Notes: generated by a model not told the origin, from the letters alone. Shown: positions 9,499-17,517, counted from the stretch's first letter. The stretch is 64,000 nt of DNA from an uncultured Lachnospiraceae bacterium (GCA_947632555.1 CANRPU010000009.1:1-64000), one strand, 5' to 3'. Numbers and translations: made by a program.

Positions 9499-10890
9499 CT
9501 ACAGTTCACAATTGTTGACGGTTCTGGGGAAGGGGATCACGTCCCTGATATTGCTCATGCCGGTCAGGTACATCACGCAGCGCTCAAAGCCAAGTCCAAA
9601 GCCCGCGTGGCGCACGGAACCGTACCTGCGCAGATCCAGATAAAAGTCGTAATCCTCTTTTTTCAGGCCCAGCTCCTCCATTCTTTTCTCCAGGATCTCC
9701 AGCTTGTCCTCCCGCTGGCTGCCGCCGATGATCTCGCCGATCCCGGGCACCAGACAGTCCATGGCCGCCACCGTTTTCCCGTCCTCGTTCAGCTTCATGT
9801 AAAAAGCCTTGATCTCCTTGGGGTAATCCGTTACGAAAACAGGACGTTTAAACTCCTGCTCCGTCAGATATCTCTCATGCTCCGTCTGGAGATCGCAGCC
9901 CCAGGAAACTTTGTATTCAAATCGATCGTTCTGCTTTTCCAGGATACGGATGGCTTCGGTATAGGTCACATGGGCAAAATCGGAACGCAGCACATGCTCC
10001 AGGCGCTCTATCAGTCCCTTGTCCACAAACTGATTAAAGAAAGCCATCTCTTCCGGCGCGTTTTCCAGAACATAGCGGATAATGTATTTCAGCATGGATT
10101 CCGCCAGCGCCATATCGTCCGTCAGGTCCGCGAACGCCATTTCCGGCTCGATCATCCAAAATTCCGCCGCGTGCCGGGTAGTATTGGAGTTTTCCGCCCG
10201 AAATGTCGGTCCGAAAGTATATACGTTGCGGAACGCGAACGCGTAGGTTTCCACATTTAACTGCCCACTGACAGTCAGGTTGGTTTCTTTTCCGAAGAAA
10301 TCCCGGCTGTAATCCACCGCGCCGTCCGGCGTCCTGGGTATATTGTTCAGATCCATTGTGGTCACCTGGAACATCTCACCCGCGCCTTCACAGTCGCTGC
10401 CTGTGATCAGCGGCGTATGCACATACACGAAACCTCTTTCCATAAAGAAGGTATGGATGGCATAGGCGATCAGGGAACGCACCCGAAATACCGCCTGAAA
10501 CGTATTGGTCCTTGCCCGCAGATGGGGGATCGTCCTCAGATACTCAAAGCTGTGGCGCTTTTTCTGCAGGGGATAATCCCCGCCGGACGCGCCCTCCAGT
10601 ACGACCTCGGACGCCTGCATCTCAAAGGGCTGTTTGGCCTCCGGCGTGGCAACGATGGTGCCTTTTACAATGACCGCGGAACCCACGTTCAGCCTGGTCA
10701 GCTCCTCAAAATTAGAAAGTCCGTCGCTGTAGACCACCTGCAGCGTTTCAAAATAGGTGCCGTCATTCAGTACCAGAAAGCCAAATGTTTTGGAATCCCG
10801 GTTGCTTCTCACCCAGCCGCCCACCGACACTTCCCTGCCGGTATAGCTTTCCCTGTCACGATACAGGTTCCTGATTTCCGTTAAATTCAT
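9499..10890 (-). CDS. asnS: Asparagine--tRNA ligase
   Basis: Class IIb aminoacyl-tRNA synthetase (463 residues) that charges tRNA-Asn. An N-terminal OB-fold anticodon-binding domain (about 15-100; [17 protein letters not shown]) is followed by the class II core. Motif 2 is [20 protein letters not shown] and motif 3 is [15 protein letters not shown]. The asparagine-type [11 protein letters not shown], rather than the aspartyl signature, supports AsnRS. No T-box leader is present; the extended -10 promoter ends about 40 bases before the start codon. Confidence 0.96.
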   Translation of the reverse strand: MNLTEIRNLYRDRESYTGREVSVGGWVRSNRDSKTFGFLVLNDGTYFETLQVVYSDGLSNFEELTRLNVGSAVIVKGTIVATPEAKQPFEMQASEVVLEGASGGDYPLQKKRHSFEYLRTIPHLRARTNTFQAVFRVRSLIAYAIHTFFMERGFVYVHTPLITGSDCEGAGEMFQVTTMDLNNIPRTPDGAVDYSRDFFGKETNLTVSGQLNVETYAFAFRNVYTFGPTFRAENSNTTRHAAEFWMIEPEMAFADLTDDMALAESMLKYIIRYVLENAPEEMAFFNQFVDKGLIERLEHVLRSDFAHVTYTEAIRILEKQNDRFEYKVSWGCDLQTEHERYLTEQEFKRPVFVTDYPKEIKAFYMKLNEDGKTVAAMDCLVPGIGEIIGGSQREDKLEILEKRMEELGLKKEDYDFYLDLRRYGSVRHAGFGLGFERCVMYLTGMSNIRDVIPFPRTVNNCEL

Positions 10891-10917
10891 ATCTGTTCAT
10901 CCTTCCCTCTTATATCC

Positions 10918-10939
10918 CTCGAATAAAGTCATTATATCA
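10918..10939 (-). promoter_or_regulatory. asnS promoter, TGnTATAATGACyTTrTTC type
   Basis: Minus-strand extended -10 TGATATAAT followed directly by GACTTTATTC. The same arrangement occurs before cls (12482-12503), in the hairpin cluster (about 12684-12706) and before pth (56287-56303). The -35 region here (TTTTAA) is poor. Confidence 0.6.
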
Positions 10940-10966
10940 TGGATTCTCCCCGCTTAAAAGTCCCTT

Positions 10967-12439
10967 TTACAACAGCGGTGACAGAAGCCGGCTGATCTGT
11001 TCCTTGATGCGCAGGCGCAGGGAACGTCCCGCGTACATATCCTTGGTGATGAGCGTGCAGCATCGCAGATCGTCCATAAAATATCCCGCCATCTCCTTTG
11101 CCTTCGCTTCATCGTACACCACCGCGTTCACTTCAAAGTTCAGCGCGAAACTGCGGATATCCATATTGGCGGTGCCGTAGCAGAAGACCTTATCGTCCAC
11201 GATCAGCCCCTTGCTGTGCAGGAAACCGCCGTCATAGGTATAGCAGTTGGCTCCCGCCATCACCAGTTCCCCCATATACGAATAGGTAGCCCAGTATACA
11301 AAAGGATGATCCGGTTTGCAGGGGATCATCAGATTCACTTCCACGCCGGAATGTATGGCGATCATCAGAGAAGTCAGCAGGGATTCATCCGGGATAAAGT
11401 ATGGCGTCTGAATATAGATTTTATGCTCCGCTTTATGGATCAGCCGTACATAATTATCTCTTATGGGCTGCAGGGAAGTATCCGGCCCGCTGTAAATGAT
11501 CTGCACGTTGCAGAAATCCCTCCGCCCCGCTTCTATCCCATCCAGATATTTGTTTTCCAGAAACAGGTTTTCACCGGCCGCGTAGTTCCAGTCCAGAAGG
11601 AAACGCAGTTCCAAGCCCAAAACCGCTTTTCCCCGTATGCGCAGATGCGTATCCCGCCAGTAGCCAAAACGGGCATCCAGTCCGATATACTCCCTGCCGA
11701 TATTGAATCCTCCCACATAGGCCGTCTTGTTGTCGATCACCACTATCTTTCTGTGATTCCGGTAATTGATCCGCAGATGAAGCTGCCGCATGCGGGCAGG
11801 GAAAAATTCCGCTGTCCGGATCCCCTGTCGGTTCAATTCCTTCCAGCAGCGCTTTTTCACGGAACGGCAGCCCATGGCGTCATAGAGAATGCGGATCTGC
11901 ACTCCTTCCGCGGCCTTCTCGCGCAGCACATCCTTGATACGCGCAAAGAGCACATCGTCCTTGATGATATAATACTGAATGTGGATGAATCTCTCGGCAT
12001 GCCGCATATCTTCCAGGAGCGCTTCAAATTTCGCGTTGCCGTCCACATAGATATCAACGTCATTGCTTCCCGAAAGCATGGCGCCCACCGTATCCAGATT
12101 GAACATCACCAGATCCGAAAAGCCCTCTATATCCGCTTCCTGCTTCTGCAGTTCATTATTTTTCAGCTGGTTTTCCTGCTGCCGGATTGCCTCATTGAGC
12201 CTGTCCTCGATCTCCTTTGTCTTAAACATCCTTCTTTTGTGCATGTCCGCGCCAATAAAAAGGTACAGGATAAATCCCAGGACCGGTATGAAATAGAGGA
12301 GCAGCAGCCATGTCCAGACGGTTTTGGGATCCCTGCGCTGAAAAAAGATAATTATAATAGCAAAGATACCATTCAGTATCACCAGATGCGTCCATATAAA
12401 CCGCATAACCTCACCGGTTATCTCCCATACCTGCTGCAT
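10967..12439 (-). CDS. cls: Cardiolipin synthase
   Basis: Membrane phospholipase-D-family enzyme (490 residues) that joins two phosphatidylglycerols into cardiolipin plus glycerol. Two N-terminal membrane spans (about 13-33 and 41-63) precede two HKD catalytic motifs: His229, Lys231, Asp236 (NHRKIVVID) and His408, Lys410, Asp415 (HSKGLIVDD). Length and architecture are standard. The start codon follows GGAGAAAG. It is preceded by a 45-base promoter segment that is repeated about 200 bases further upstream. Confidence 0.95.
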   Translation of the reverse strand: MQQVWEITGEVMRFIWTHLVILNGIFAIIIIFFQRRDPKTVWTWLLLLYFIPVLGFILYLFIGADMHKRRMFKTKEIEDRLNEAIRQQENQLKNNELQKQEADIEGFSDLVMFNLDTVGAMLSGSNDVDIYVDGNAKFEALLEDMRHAERFIHIQYYIIKDDVLFARIKDVLREKAAEGVQIRILYDAMGCRSVKKRCWKELNRQGIRTAEFFPARMRQLHLRINYRNHRKIVVIDNKTAYVGGFNIGREYIGLDARFGYWRDTHLRIRGKAVLGLELRFLLDWNYAAGENLFLENKYLDGIEAGRRDFCNVQIIYSGPDTSLQPIRDNYVRLIHKAEHKIYIQTPYFIPDESLLTSLMIAIHSGVEVNLMIPCKPDHPFVYWATYSYMGELVMAGANCYTYDGGFLHSKGLIVDDKVFCYGTANMDIRSFALNFEVNAVVYDEAKAKEMAGYFMDDLRCCTLITKDMYAGRSLRLRIKEQISRLLSPLL

Positions 12440-12481
12440 TTTCTTTCTCCGTCAGTTTAAAATTTCCGGCCGCTTCCCGCC

Positions 12482-12503
12482 TTGAACAAGGTCATTATAC
12501 CAC
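12482..12503 (-). promoter_or_regulatory. cls promoter (extended -10)
   Basis: Minus strand TGGTATAATGACCTTGTTC: a perfect TATAAT (12494-12499) with an upstream TG, then the palindromic CCTTGTTCAAGG. It lies about 55 bases before the cls start codon. Confidence 0.65.
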
Positions 12504-12521
12504 AAGCGCAGAAAAGGAAGC

Positions 12522-12703
12522 GCCGCGTAAGCGGCATTTACTTTTCAAGCGGTGGCTCACAGGTATAATGCGCTGCGTAAGCGGTGCCATGCCGGCGCAT
12601 CCGGCATGTATTCTGCGTCAGCAGAATTATTATACCATAAATGCTCCGCATTTATGGCAGGATGGCCATTCGGCCGTTCTCTGCCTTGAATAAGGTCATT
12701 ATA
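12522..12703. repeat. tandem cluster of seven short inverted repeats
   Basis: The 363-base gap between cls and the next gene holds seven back-to-back hairpins. GCCGC/GCGGC has loop GTAA (12522-12535). A wobble-containing stem has loop GTAA (12570-12587). CATGCCGG/CCGGCATG has loop CGCAT (12588-12608). ATTCTGC/GCAGAAT has loop GTCA (12610-12627). CCATAAATGC/GCATTTATGG has loop TCC (12635-12657). GGCC/GGCC has loop ATTC (12664-12675). CCTT/AAGG has loop GAAT (12684-12695). Minus-strand TGGTATAAT elements end at 12629 and 12698, and a plus-strand TATAAT lies at 12564. There is no open frame of note. It could be a palindromic repetitive element or a structured transcript. Confidence 0.7.
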
Positions 12704-12802
12704 CCATAGTTTCCCTTCCAAAAATACCCCCAAAAGCGTATTGCCTTACACCTAAAAGAATGCTACAATATTTTTTGCATAACAGAAAGAGGAGGTTTTT
12801 TC

Positions 12803-13276
12803 GTGAAAGGTTGGGTTATTGCCATTATCATCATTGCCATATTGGCCGCTATTATAGCCGTGTTGTACTTTCTGGGAAAGAAAGCGCAGAAAAAGCAGGC
12901 GGAACAGCAGGCCGTCATGGAGCAGAACAAACAGACCGTTTCCATGCTGATCATAGACAAGAAGCGCATGAAACTGAGAGATTCCGGGTTGCCGCAGATC
13001 GTGATCGACCAGACGCCGAAGCTGATGCGCGGGTCCAAACTCCCCATTGTAAAGGCCAAGGTCGGTCCTCAGATCCTTTCTTTGGTCAGTGACGAAAAGA
13101 TTTTTGATAATATCCCCATTAAGAAAGAAGTGAAAGCGGTGGTCAGCGGCATTTACATACTGGATGTCAAAGGGCTGCACGGCAAACAGGCCGCGGCTCC
13201 CGCCAAAAAGAAAGGCTGGTTTAAGCGGATGGTGGAAAAGGCGCAGGAAAAAGCCGGCGCCAAGCCGTTAAAGTAA
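12803..13276 (+). CDS. Membrane-anchored hypothetical protein
   Basis: I do not recognise this 157-residue protein. Residues 3-24 are one very hydrophobic span (VIAIIIIAILAAIIAVLYFL). A Lys/Gln/Glu-rich helix (25-45) follows, then a soluble domain of about 80 residues with alternating beta-like segments (VSMLIIDKKRMKLRD, IVIDQTPK). The tail is lysine- and alanine-rich (PAKKKGWFKRMVEK). The N-out or N-in arrangement is not clear; most of the protein is predicted to sit on one side of the membrane. The GTG start is supported by AGAGGAGG seven bases upstream. It is the only plus-strand gene in this stretch, and its last nine bases overlap the convergent DUF1934 gene. Confidence 0.75.
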   Translation: MKGWVIAIIIIAILAAIIAVLYFLGKKAQKKQAEQQAVMEQNKQTVSMLIIDKKRMKLRDSGLPQIVIDQTPKLMRGSKLPIVKAKVGPQILSLVSDEKIFDNIPIKKEVKAVVSGIYILDVKGLHGKQAAAPAKKKGWFKRMVEKAQEKAGAKPLK

Positions 13277-13699
13277 ATTTCTCTCCAGGATCTCCAGACT
13301 GATCTTACAGTCCGCCAGAAATTCATAATTCACTTCCAGCGCGTAGTCTACATTGCAGAGGATCTGCTTTTCCGCTTCCTGAAGGGATACCCGTTTGGTA
13401 TCGATCCCGATCAGGATATCCCCGAAGGGAGTGGAATAACTGGTCAGATTTTTCCGGTTTTCCTCAAACAGCATATGTACGTTGACGAACCCTCTCTTGG
13501 TCAGTTCCAGGGAGTGTTCCCGCAGTTTGATGATGTTTTTCGTGTTCTGCGTGGTTCCCTCCGTGGCCTCATCGTAGATCACATAATGACTGTTGTTCCT
13601 AAAATAATACTCCGCCGCCGTAACGGTCTGCACATTGGTTTCGTCCGCGGCCGCGTTAAACTGCAATCCCTTGATCGCCAGCAATACGTCTTTTGTCAT
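13268..13699 (-). CDS. DUF1934 domain protein (YwiB-like)
   Basis: A 143-residue protein of the DUF1934 family, small beta-barrel proteins related to lipocalin-like folds. The bacterial role is unknown. Recognisable stretches are YYFRNNSHYVIYDE near the start and the ending LEVNYEFLADCKISLEI. The ATG at 13699 follows AGAGG by six bases and is preferred over an ATG at 13705 that directly abuts this site. It lies just downstream of murI on the same strand, which suggests co-transcription. Its 3' end overlaps the convergent 12803 gene by nine bases. Confidence 0.8.
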   Translation of the reverse strand: MTKDVLLAIKGLQFNAAADETNVQTVTAAEYYFRNNSHYVIYDEATEGTTQNTKNIIKLREHSLELTKRGFVNVHMLFEENRKNLTSYSTPFGDILIGIDTKRVSLQEAEKQILCNVDYALEVNYEFLADCKISLEILERNLL

Positions 13700-13715
13700 A
13701 AACATCCTCTGTTAC

Positions 13716-14537
13716 TCAATATTCTTCTATATTTACCTGTTTCGCGGACAATACCCCATATTTCATGATCGAGTTGGCGAAGCGGATAAATTTGTCCGTG
13801 GTATCGCTTACGTAAAACTGATACTGATTGCTGCCCAGCTGCGGCGCCTCGGTATTTAAGATTTCCTTTTCCCGCAGCATTTCCTTCAGCTCCATAGCGG
13901 TTTCATAAGCCGGATTGACCAGGGTCACATGCTCCCCCATCACGCGCCCGATCGTAGAACGGATGAGCGGGTAGTGGGTGCAGCCCAGGATCAGCGTGTC
14001 GATATCGGAATCGATCAGCTCCGCGAGATAGCGTCTGGCGATCTCGTCCGTTACCGGATCCTGCAGAAGTCCCTCCTCCACCAGGGGCACAAACAGGGGA
14101 CAGGCCTTTCCCAGAATGGTGATCCCGGGGTTCAGCTGCTGTATGTATTGATTATAGATACGGCTGCCGATGGTGGCCTCCGTCGCGATAACGCCCAGCC
14201 TTCCGTTTCGCGTGGCCGCCGCCGCCGCTTTGGCTCCCGGCTTCACCACGCCTATCATGGGAATGTCTATTTCCTTTTCCAGTTCATCCAGCGCGTACGC
14301 GCTGGCCGTGTTGCAGGCCGCTACAATGGTCTTTACCTCATGCGCCTGCAGAAAACGGACGATCTGACGGCAGAACCGCGTGACGGTTTCCCTGGATTTG
14401 CTTCCATAGGGCACCCGCGCCGTGTCCCCAAAATAAACTATCTTTTCGTTTGGTATCTGACGCATGATCTCCCGGACCACCGTCAGCCCGCCGATACCGG
14501 AGTCAAAGACGCCGATAGGAGCATTCTTATCAATCAT
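13716..14537 (-). CDS. murI: Glutamate racemase
   Basis: Cofactor-independent enzyme (273 residues) that interconverts L- and D-glutamate, supplying D-Glu for peptidoglycan. The two catalytic cysteines lie in VAACNTASA (near residue 73) and LGCTHYPLI (near 185). The N-terminal signature is IGVFDSGIGGLTV, with DTARVPYG after it. Its start overlaps the stop of the upstream small gene by four bases (ATGA), and a DUF1934 gene follows, so these three genes look like one operon. Confidence 0.96.
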   Translation of the reverse strand: MIDKNAPIGVFDSGIGGLTVVREIMRQIPNEKIVYFGDTARVPYGSKSRETVTRFCRQIVRFLQAHEVKTIVAACNTASAYALDELEKEIDIPMIGVVKPGAKAAAAATRNGRLGVIATEATIGSRIYNQYIQQLNPGITILGKACPLFVPLVEEGLLQDPVTDEIARRYLAELIDSDIDTLILGCTHYPLIRSTIGRVMGEHVTLVNPAYETAMELKEMLREKEILNTEAPQLGSNQYQFYVSDTTDKFIRFANSIMKYGVLSAKQVNIEEY

Positions 14538-14803
14538 TTTTCCTTATCCTTTTCAAAACAGGCGCTGATAAATTCCCATAACCTGCTTTTTATTTTAATC
14601 TCTTCCGGTCCGGCTGACAAGAGTTCATAATATAAATCGCTGCCTTCCGGTACCGTCATTTCTTCCTCTTCCCCGGACGGCGCCACATATACCACCTTAC
14701 AGGTATCTTCCAATACGCACAGCTGGGGATAGAGTACGCCGAATAAGCACCACGCCGCCAATACCGCCATTCCTTTTTTCCAACACAGGGTCGTTTCTTT
14801 CAT
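14534..14803 (-). CDS. Small single-span membrane protein, unknown
   Basis: I do not recognise this 89-residue protein. It has one hydrophobic segment near the N-terminus (MAVLAAWCLFGVLYPQLCVL) followed by an acidic soluble region (PSGEEEEMTVPEGSDLYYELL) and a charged C-terminus. The ATG at 14803 is favoured over 14824 because AAGGAG lies eight bases before it. Translational coupling to murI through ATGA overlap suggests a linked function or simply shared transcription. It could be secreted and anchored by an uncleaved signal. Confidence 0.6.
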   Translation of the reverse strand: MKETTLCWKKGMAVLAAWCLFGVLYPQLCVLEDTCKVVYVAPSGEEEEMTVPEGSDLYYELLSAGPEEIKIKSRLWEFISACFEKDKEK

Positions 14804-14878
14804 TCTGTCCACTCCTTCTCCCACAGGGGGCTTTATTCAGAGTATGGACATCGTCCGAAAGATTTATACCCGATCCGC

Positions 14879-15571
14879 TTATCTGGCCGGATGCTTCCCG
14901 CTGTCGGCGCGGAGCTGCTTCATAATGGACTTTTCCTGATTATCTATATGAAGCTGGGCAGTCTTCGCTGCCGTCTTTTTATCTTTATGCCGGATACTTT
15001 CAAATATGATCCTATGTTCCTCCACCAGGCATTTGTGGGTACTCTCATCTTTGATGTACTCAAAGCGGTAACGGTACATCTGCTCCGAAAGGTTGTTGAC
15101 CAGCTGTATCAGTCTGGTATTGCTGGTAGCACGCACGATAATGTCATGTAAAGCCACATCCGCCTGGGCGATCTTTTTCGCGTCATGGGTCCGGGTAGCC
15201 GCCTCAAACGCATCGCAGGCTTCTCCCAGCGCATCCAGTTCCTCCGGCGTGATCCTGTCACAGGCCAGTTCCACGCTCAGCGCGTCCAGGGCCCTTCTGA
15301 CCTCCAGTACATCTTTCAGGCTTTTTTCCGTGATCTGCGCCACCTCCGCTCCCCGTCTGGGGATCATGGTGACCAGGCCTTCCAGCTCCAGCTTGCGGAT
15401 CGCTTCTCTGATAGGGGTACGGCTGACCCCCAGCCTGTTGGCCAGATGTATTTCCATCAGCCGCTCTCCCGGTTTTAGTTCTCCTGTCAGGATCGCCTGC
15501 CGCAGCGTATTAAACACCACATCCCGCAGCGGCAGAAATTCGTCCATTTTCACCTGAAGATTATCCTGCAT
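14879..15571 (-). CDS. GntR-family (FadR subfamily) transcriptional regulator
   Basis: A 230-residue repressor-type regulator. The N-terminal winged helix-turn-helix (about 12-75) has the typical LRQAILTGELKPGERL and SRTPIREAIRKLE. The C-terminal FCD ligand domain (about 85-215) shows the Asp/His set (DVALHD, EEHRIIF, AQLHIDNQ) that usually holds a metal and a carboxylate ligand. The gene starts directly after the ispE stop codon, with GGAGG in the end of ispE, so the pair is co-transcribed. A GntR-type palindrome in the ispE promoter suggests autoregulation. The ligand is unknown. Confidence 0.9.
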   Translation of the reverse strand: MQDNLQVKMDEFLPLRDVVFNTLRQAILTGELKPGERLMEIHLANRLGVSRTPIREAIRKLELEGLVTMIPRRGAEVAQITEKSLKDVLEVRRALDALSVELACDRITPEELDALGEACDAFEAATRTHDAKKIAQADVALHDIIVRATSNTRLIQLVNNLSEQMYRYRFEYIKDESTHKCLVEEHRIIFESIRHKDKKTAAKTAQLHIDNQEKSIMKQLRADSGKHPAR

Positions 15572-16468
15572 TTACCCTTCCTCCTTTTCCGGGCTGATAA
15601 ATCCGGTCAGAAAAATCTGTCCGGCTCCGTTTTCCGCCTGAAGCGTTTCACACGCCTTCCGCGCTTTTTCCTCCTCTGTAAAAATACCGAATACGGTAGG
15701 CCCGCTGCCGCTCATCAGCGCTTTTTTCGCGCCTGCCGCCTCCATCTGTTCCTTCAGCCGGCCAATGACAGGATATTCTCTTTCCGTCACGCTCTGAAGC
15801 ACATTCCCCATACAGCGCAGGATCCCGTCCAGGCTGCCCTCCTCTATAGCCTTCTTCATCCCGTCGATATCCGGGCGGTATCCCGCCGTATCTTCTCCCA
15901 GATGCTCATAGACATATCTGGTGGACACGCTGACCTCCGGCTTGGCTATCAGCAGAAAGCAGTCCGGCGCCTCCCGAAGCGCTGTCAGTTTTTCACCGAT
16001 ACCTTCTGCCAGCGCCGTACCGCCTCGAACGCAGTACGGCACATCCGCGCCCAATCTCACGCCCAGCCGTTCCAGTTCTCCGGTGGAAAGCTTCAGCCCA
16101 AATAACCGATTCATGCCCCGCAGCACCGCGGCAGCGTCTGTACTGCCTCCCGCCATTCCCGCCGCCGCCGGTATCCTTTTTTGCAGATGGATCCTGACTC
16201 CCTCTTCAATTTCATAGGTGTCCTTTATCAGCTTTGCCGCTTTGTATGCCAGATTTTCTTCATTGTCCGGCACGATCCCCGCCGGGTAAGCCTCTTCCTT
16301 TCCCAAAAGGGTTACGGTCAGCGTAATGCCCCCTTCTGTTTTCTCCAGGGAAACGGTGTCATAGAGGTCCACCGTCTGCATGATCATCCGCACTTCATGA
16401 TAGCCGTCCGGACGGCATCCCAAAACATCCAGTCCAAGATTTATCTTCGCGTACGCTTTTATCTCCAT
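15572..16468 (-). CDS. ispE: 4-diphosphocytidyl-2-C-methyl-D-erythritol kinase
   Basis: GHMP-family kinase of the non-mevalonate isoprenoid pathway; it phosphorylates CDP-methylerythritol on the 2-hydroxyl. Signatures are KINLGLDVLG at the start, the glycine-rich ATP loop PAAAGMAGGSTDAAAV, and the C-terminal MSGSGPTVFGIF. At 298 residues it has normal length. The start at 16468 (MEIKAYAKINLGL) follows GGGGGGAT, while the longer frame starting at 16522 would add an unrelated leader. The TAA is immediately followed by the ATG of a GntR-type regulator. Confidence 0.95.
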   Translation of the reverse strand: MEIKAYAKINLGLDVLGCRPDGYHEVRMIMQTVDLYDTVSLEKTEGGITLTVTLLGKEEAYPAGIVPDNEENLAYKAAKLIKDTYEIEEGVRIHLQKRIPAAAGMAGGSTDAAAVLRGMNRLFGLKLSTGELERLGVRLGADVPYCVRGGTALAEGIGEKLTALREAPDCFLLIAKPEVSVSTRYVYEHLGEDTAGYRPDIDGMKKAIEEGSLDGILRCMGNVLQSVTEREYPVIGRLKEQMEAAGAKKALMSGSGPTVFGIFTEEEKARKACETLQAENGAGQIFLTGFISPEKEEG

Positions 16469-16528
16469 TTTTATCCCCCCGGCGCGCATACCAATCCCTA
16501 CTGAAAGGTTTGCTTTTGGCATTGTTTA

Positions 16529-16579
16529 TTGTATACAAGGATTGTATTTAATTTTATACAATCCAGGGGATTTTGTCAA
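16529..16579 (-). promoter_or_regulatory. ispE-gntR promoter with candidate GntR operators
   Basis: Minus-strand TTGACA (16574-16579), 17-base spacer and TAAAAT (16551-16556) form a good promoter. Over and just after the -10 lie a perfect nine-base inverted repeat, GGATTGTAT/ATACAATCC (16539-16547 and 16556-16564), and the palindrome TTGTATACAA (16529-16538). TTGTATACAA is the core of the Bacillus GntR operator, so the downstream GntR-family gene is the likely repressor. Confidence 0.65.
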
Positions 16580-16587
16580 TATCAACC

Positions 16588-16615
16588 CGCTCCCCCATTA
16601 TTGGGGGCCGCGGGA
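16588..16615. other. GC-rich hairpin in the ispE-bioY gap
   Basis: CCCGC and CCCCC pair with GGGGG and GCGGG around the loop ATTATT, with a small bulge. No T stretch follows on either strand, so it is only a weak candidate for a terminator of bioY. The rest of the 290-base gap (16615-16759) shows no gene. Confidence 0.35.
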
Positions 16616-16759
16616 TCACAATATAAAAAACGGCGTATGCGGATAATACCTGACATGTGGTAAAAATGATGACAGCAGCTGGTTTTTGCCGCCTTTTGTC
16701 CCGCTGCGGCGGGTAGAAAACGGGAAAGAAAGGAAAGAAACAGGAAATAAACGATAACT

Positions 16760-17323
16760 TTATTGTATTCTCAGCACCGGGGCCAGACGCCGGGACAGAG
16801 TGACCGCCAGTCCAAGTTTCACCAGATCCGGGACTATAAACGGTATTACGCACCAGGCAAGAACTGTCGCAAGACCCACGGCTCCGTTTGCCCGCGCGTA
16901 AACGATCATAAACCAGGCTGTTCCAAAAGAGTAAAGCACGATCAGGCCCAGGACCATAGCGAGGAGCTCTGCCCATAGTTTTTTTCCTAAAAGACCAACG
17001 ATCAGCCAGTAGACCACTCCCATAAAAATGAAGCCAACGATATAGCCGCCTGTGTTCCCAAGGAGAATGCCGACCCCGGAGTGAAACTGCGCGAATACCG
17101 GAACACCCACCGCTCCGAGCAGGACATATATCACAATAGCTGTCGTACCGCGTTTGCCGCCCAGGGCTGATAACACGAAAAATACAGCAAATGTCTGCAT
17201 GGTAAACGGTACCGTGGTGGGTATACTGATCCATGAACATATGGTAATGAATACCGCTCCCAGCGCCATATACACCAAGTCGATCGTTTTCAGATTTTTC
17301 TTCCTGTCTTTTGTATTATTCAT
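16760..17323 (-). CDS. bioY: Biotin transporter S component BioY
   Basis: Substrate-binding membrane subunit of an energy-coupling-factor (ECF) biotin importer. The 187-residue protein has about six membrane spans and the family stretches PFTMQTFAVFF, GVPVFAQFHSG and GNTGGYIVGF. The start at 17323 (MNNTKDRKK) follows GGAGG and is preferred over 17428. No ECF ATPase genes are adjacent, so it probably uses a shared energising module encoded elsewhere. The promoter overlaps a BirA-type operator, so biotin sufficiency should shut it off. Confidence 0.95.
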   Translation of the reverse strand: MNNTKDRKKNLKTIDLVYMALGAVFITICSWISIPTTVPFTMQTFAVFFVLSALGGKRGTTAIVIYVLLGAVGVPVFAQFHSGVGILLGNTGGYIVGFIFMGVVYWLIVGLLGKKLWAELLAMVLGLIVLYSFGTAWFMIVYARANGAVGLATVLAWCVIPFIVPDLVKLGLAVTLSRRLAPVLRIQ

Positions 17324-17433
17324 GGGAAACCTCCGTACCTTAACCAAGCGCGAACCACTGGCGGCCGGCGCTGACAGCGTGAAAACCGGCCGTTTCAAAA
17401 ATCGGTTCCGCATCCTTACATGATCCAAACTAT

Positions 17434-17496
17434 AAAATAGCAGAAAAGCATCCTATTGTCAACTCATATTTTAAATAAGGTTGACAATAGGATGCT
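17434..17496 (-). promoter_or_regulatory. BirA operator overlapping the bioY promoter
   Basis: A perfect inverted repeat has 17-base arms (AGCATCCTATTGTCAAC at 17447-17463 and its complement at 17480-17496) with a 16-base spacer. The inner part, ATTGTCAAC...GTTGACAAT, fits the bacterial biotin operator. The proximal arm contains the minus-strand -35 TTGACA (17457-17462). The -10 TATTTT (17434-17439) lies 17 bases on. Bound BirA would therefore block RNA polymerase at bioY. The same hairpin may help end birA transcription. Confidence 0.88.
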
Positions 17497-17517
17497 TAAG
17501 GAAATCTTCCGGTATCT

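Noticed and set aside
16554..17240. 228-codon minus-strand frame overlapping bioY
   Set aside because: It is an out-of-frame shadow of bioY, which has clear family motifs and a ribosome site; the shadow has neither.
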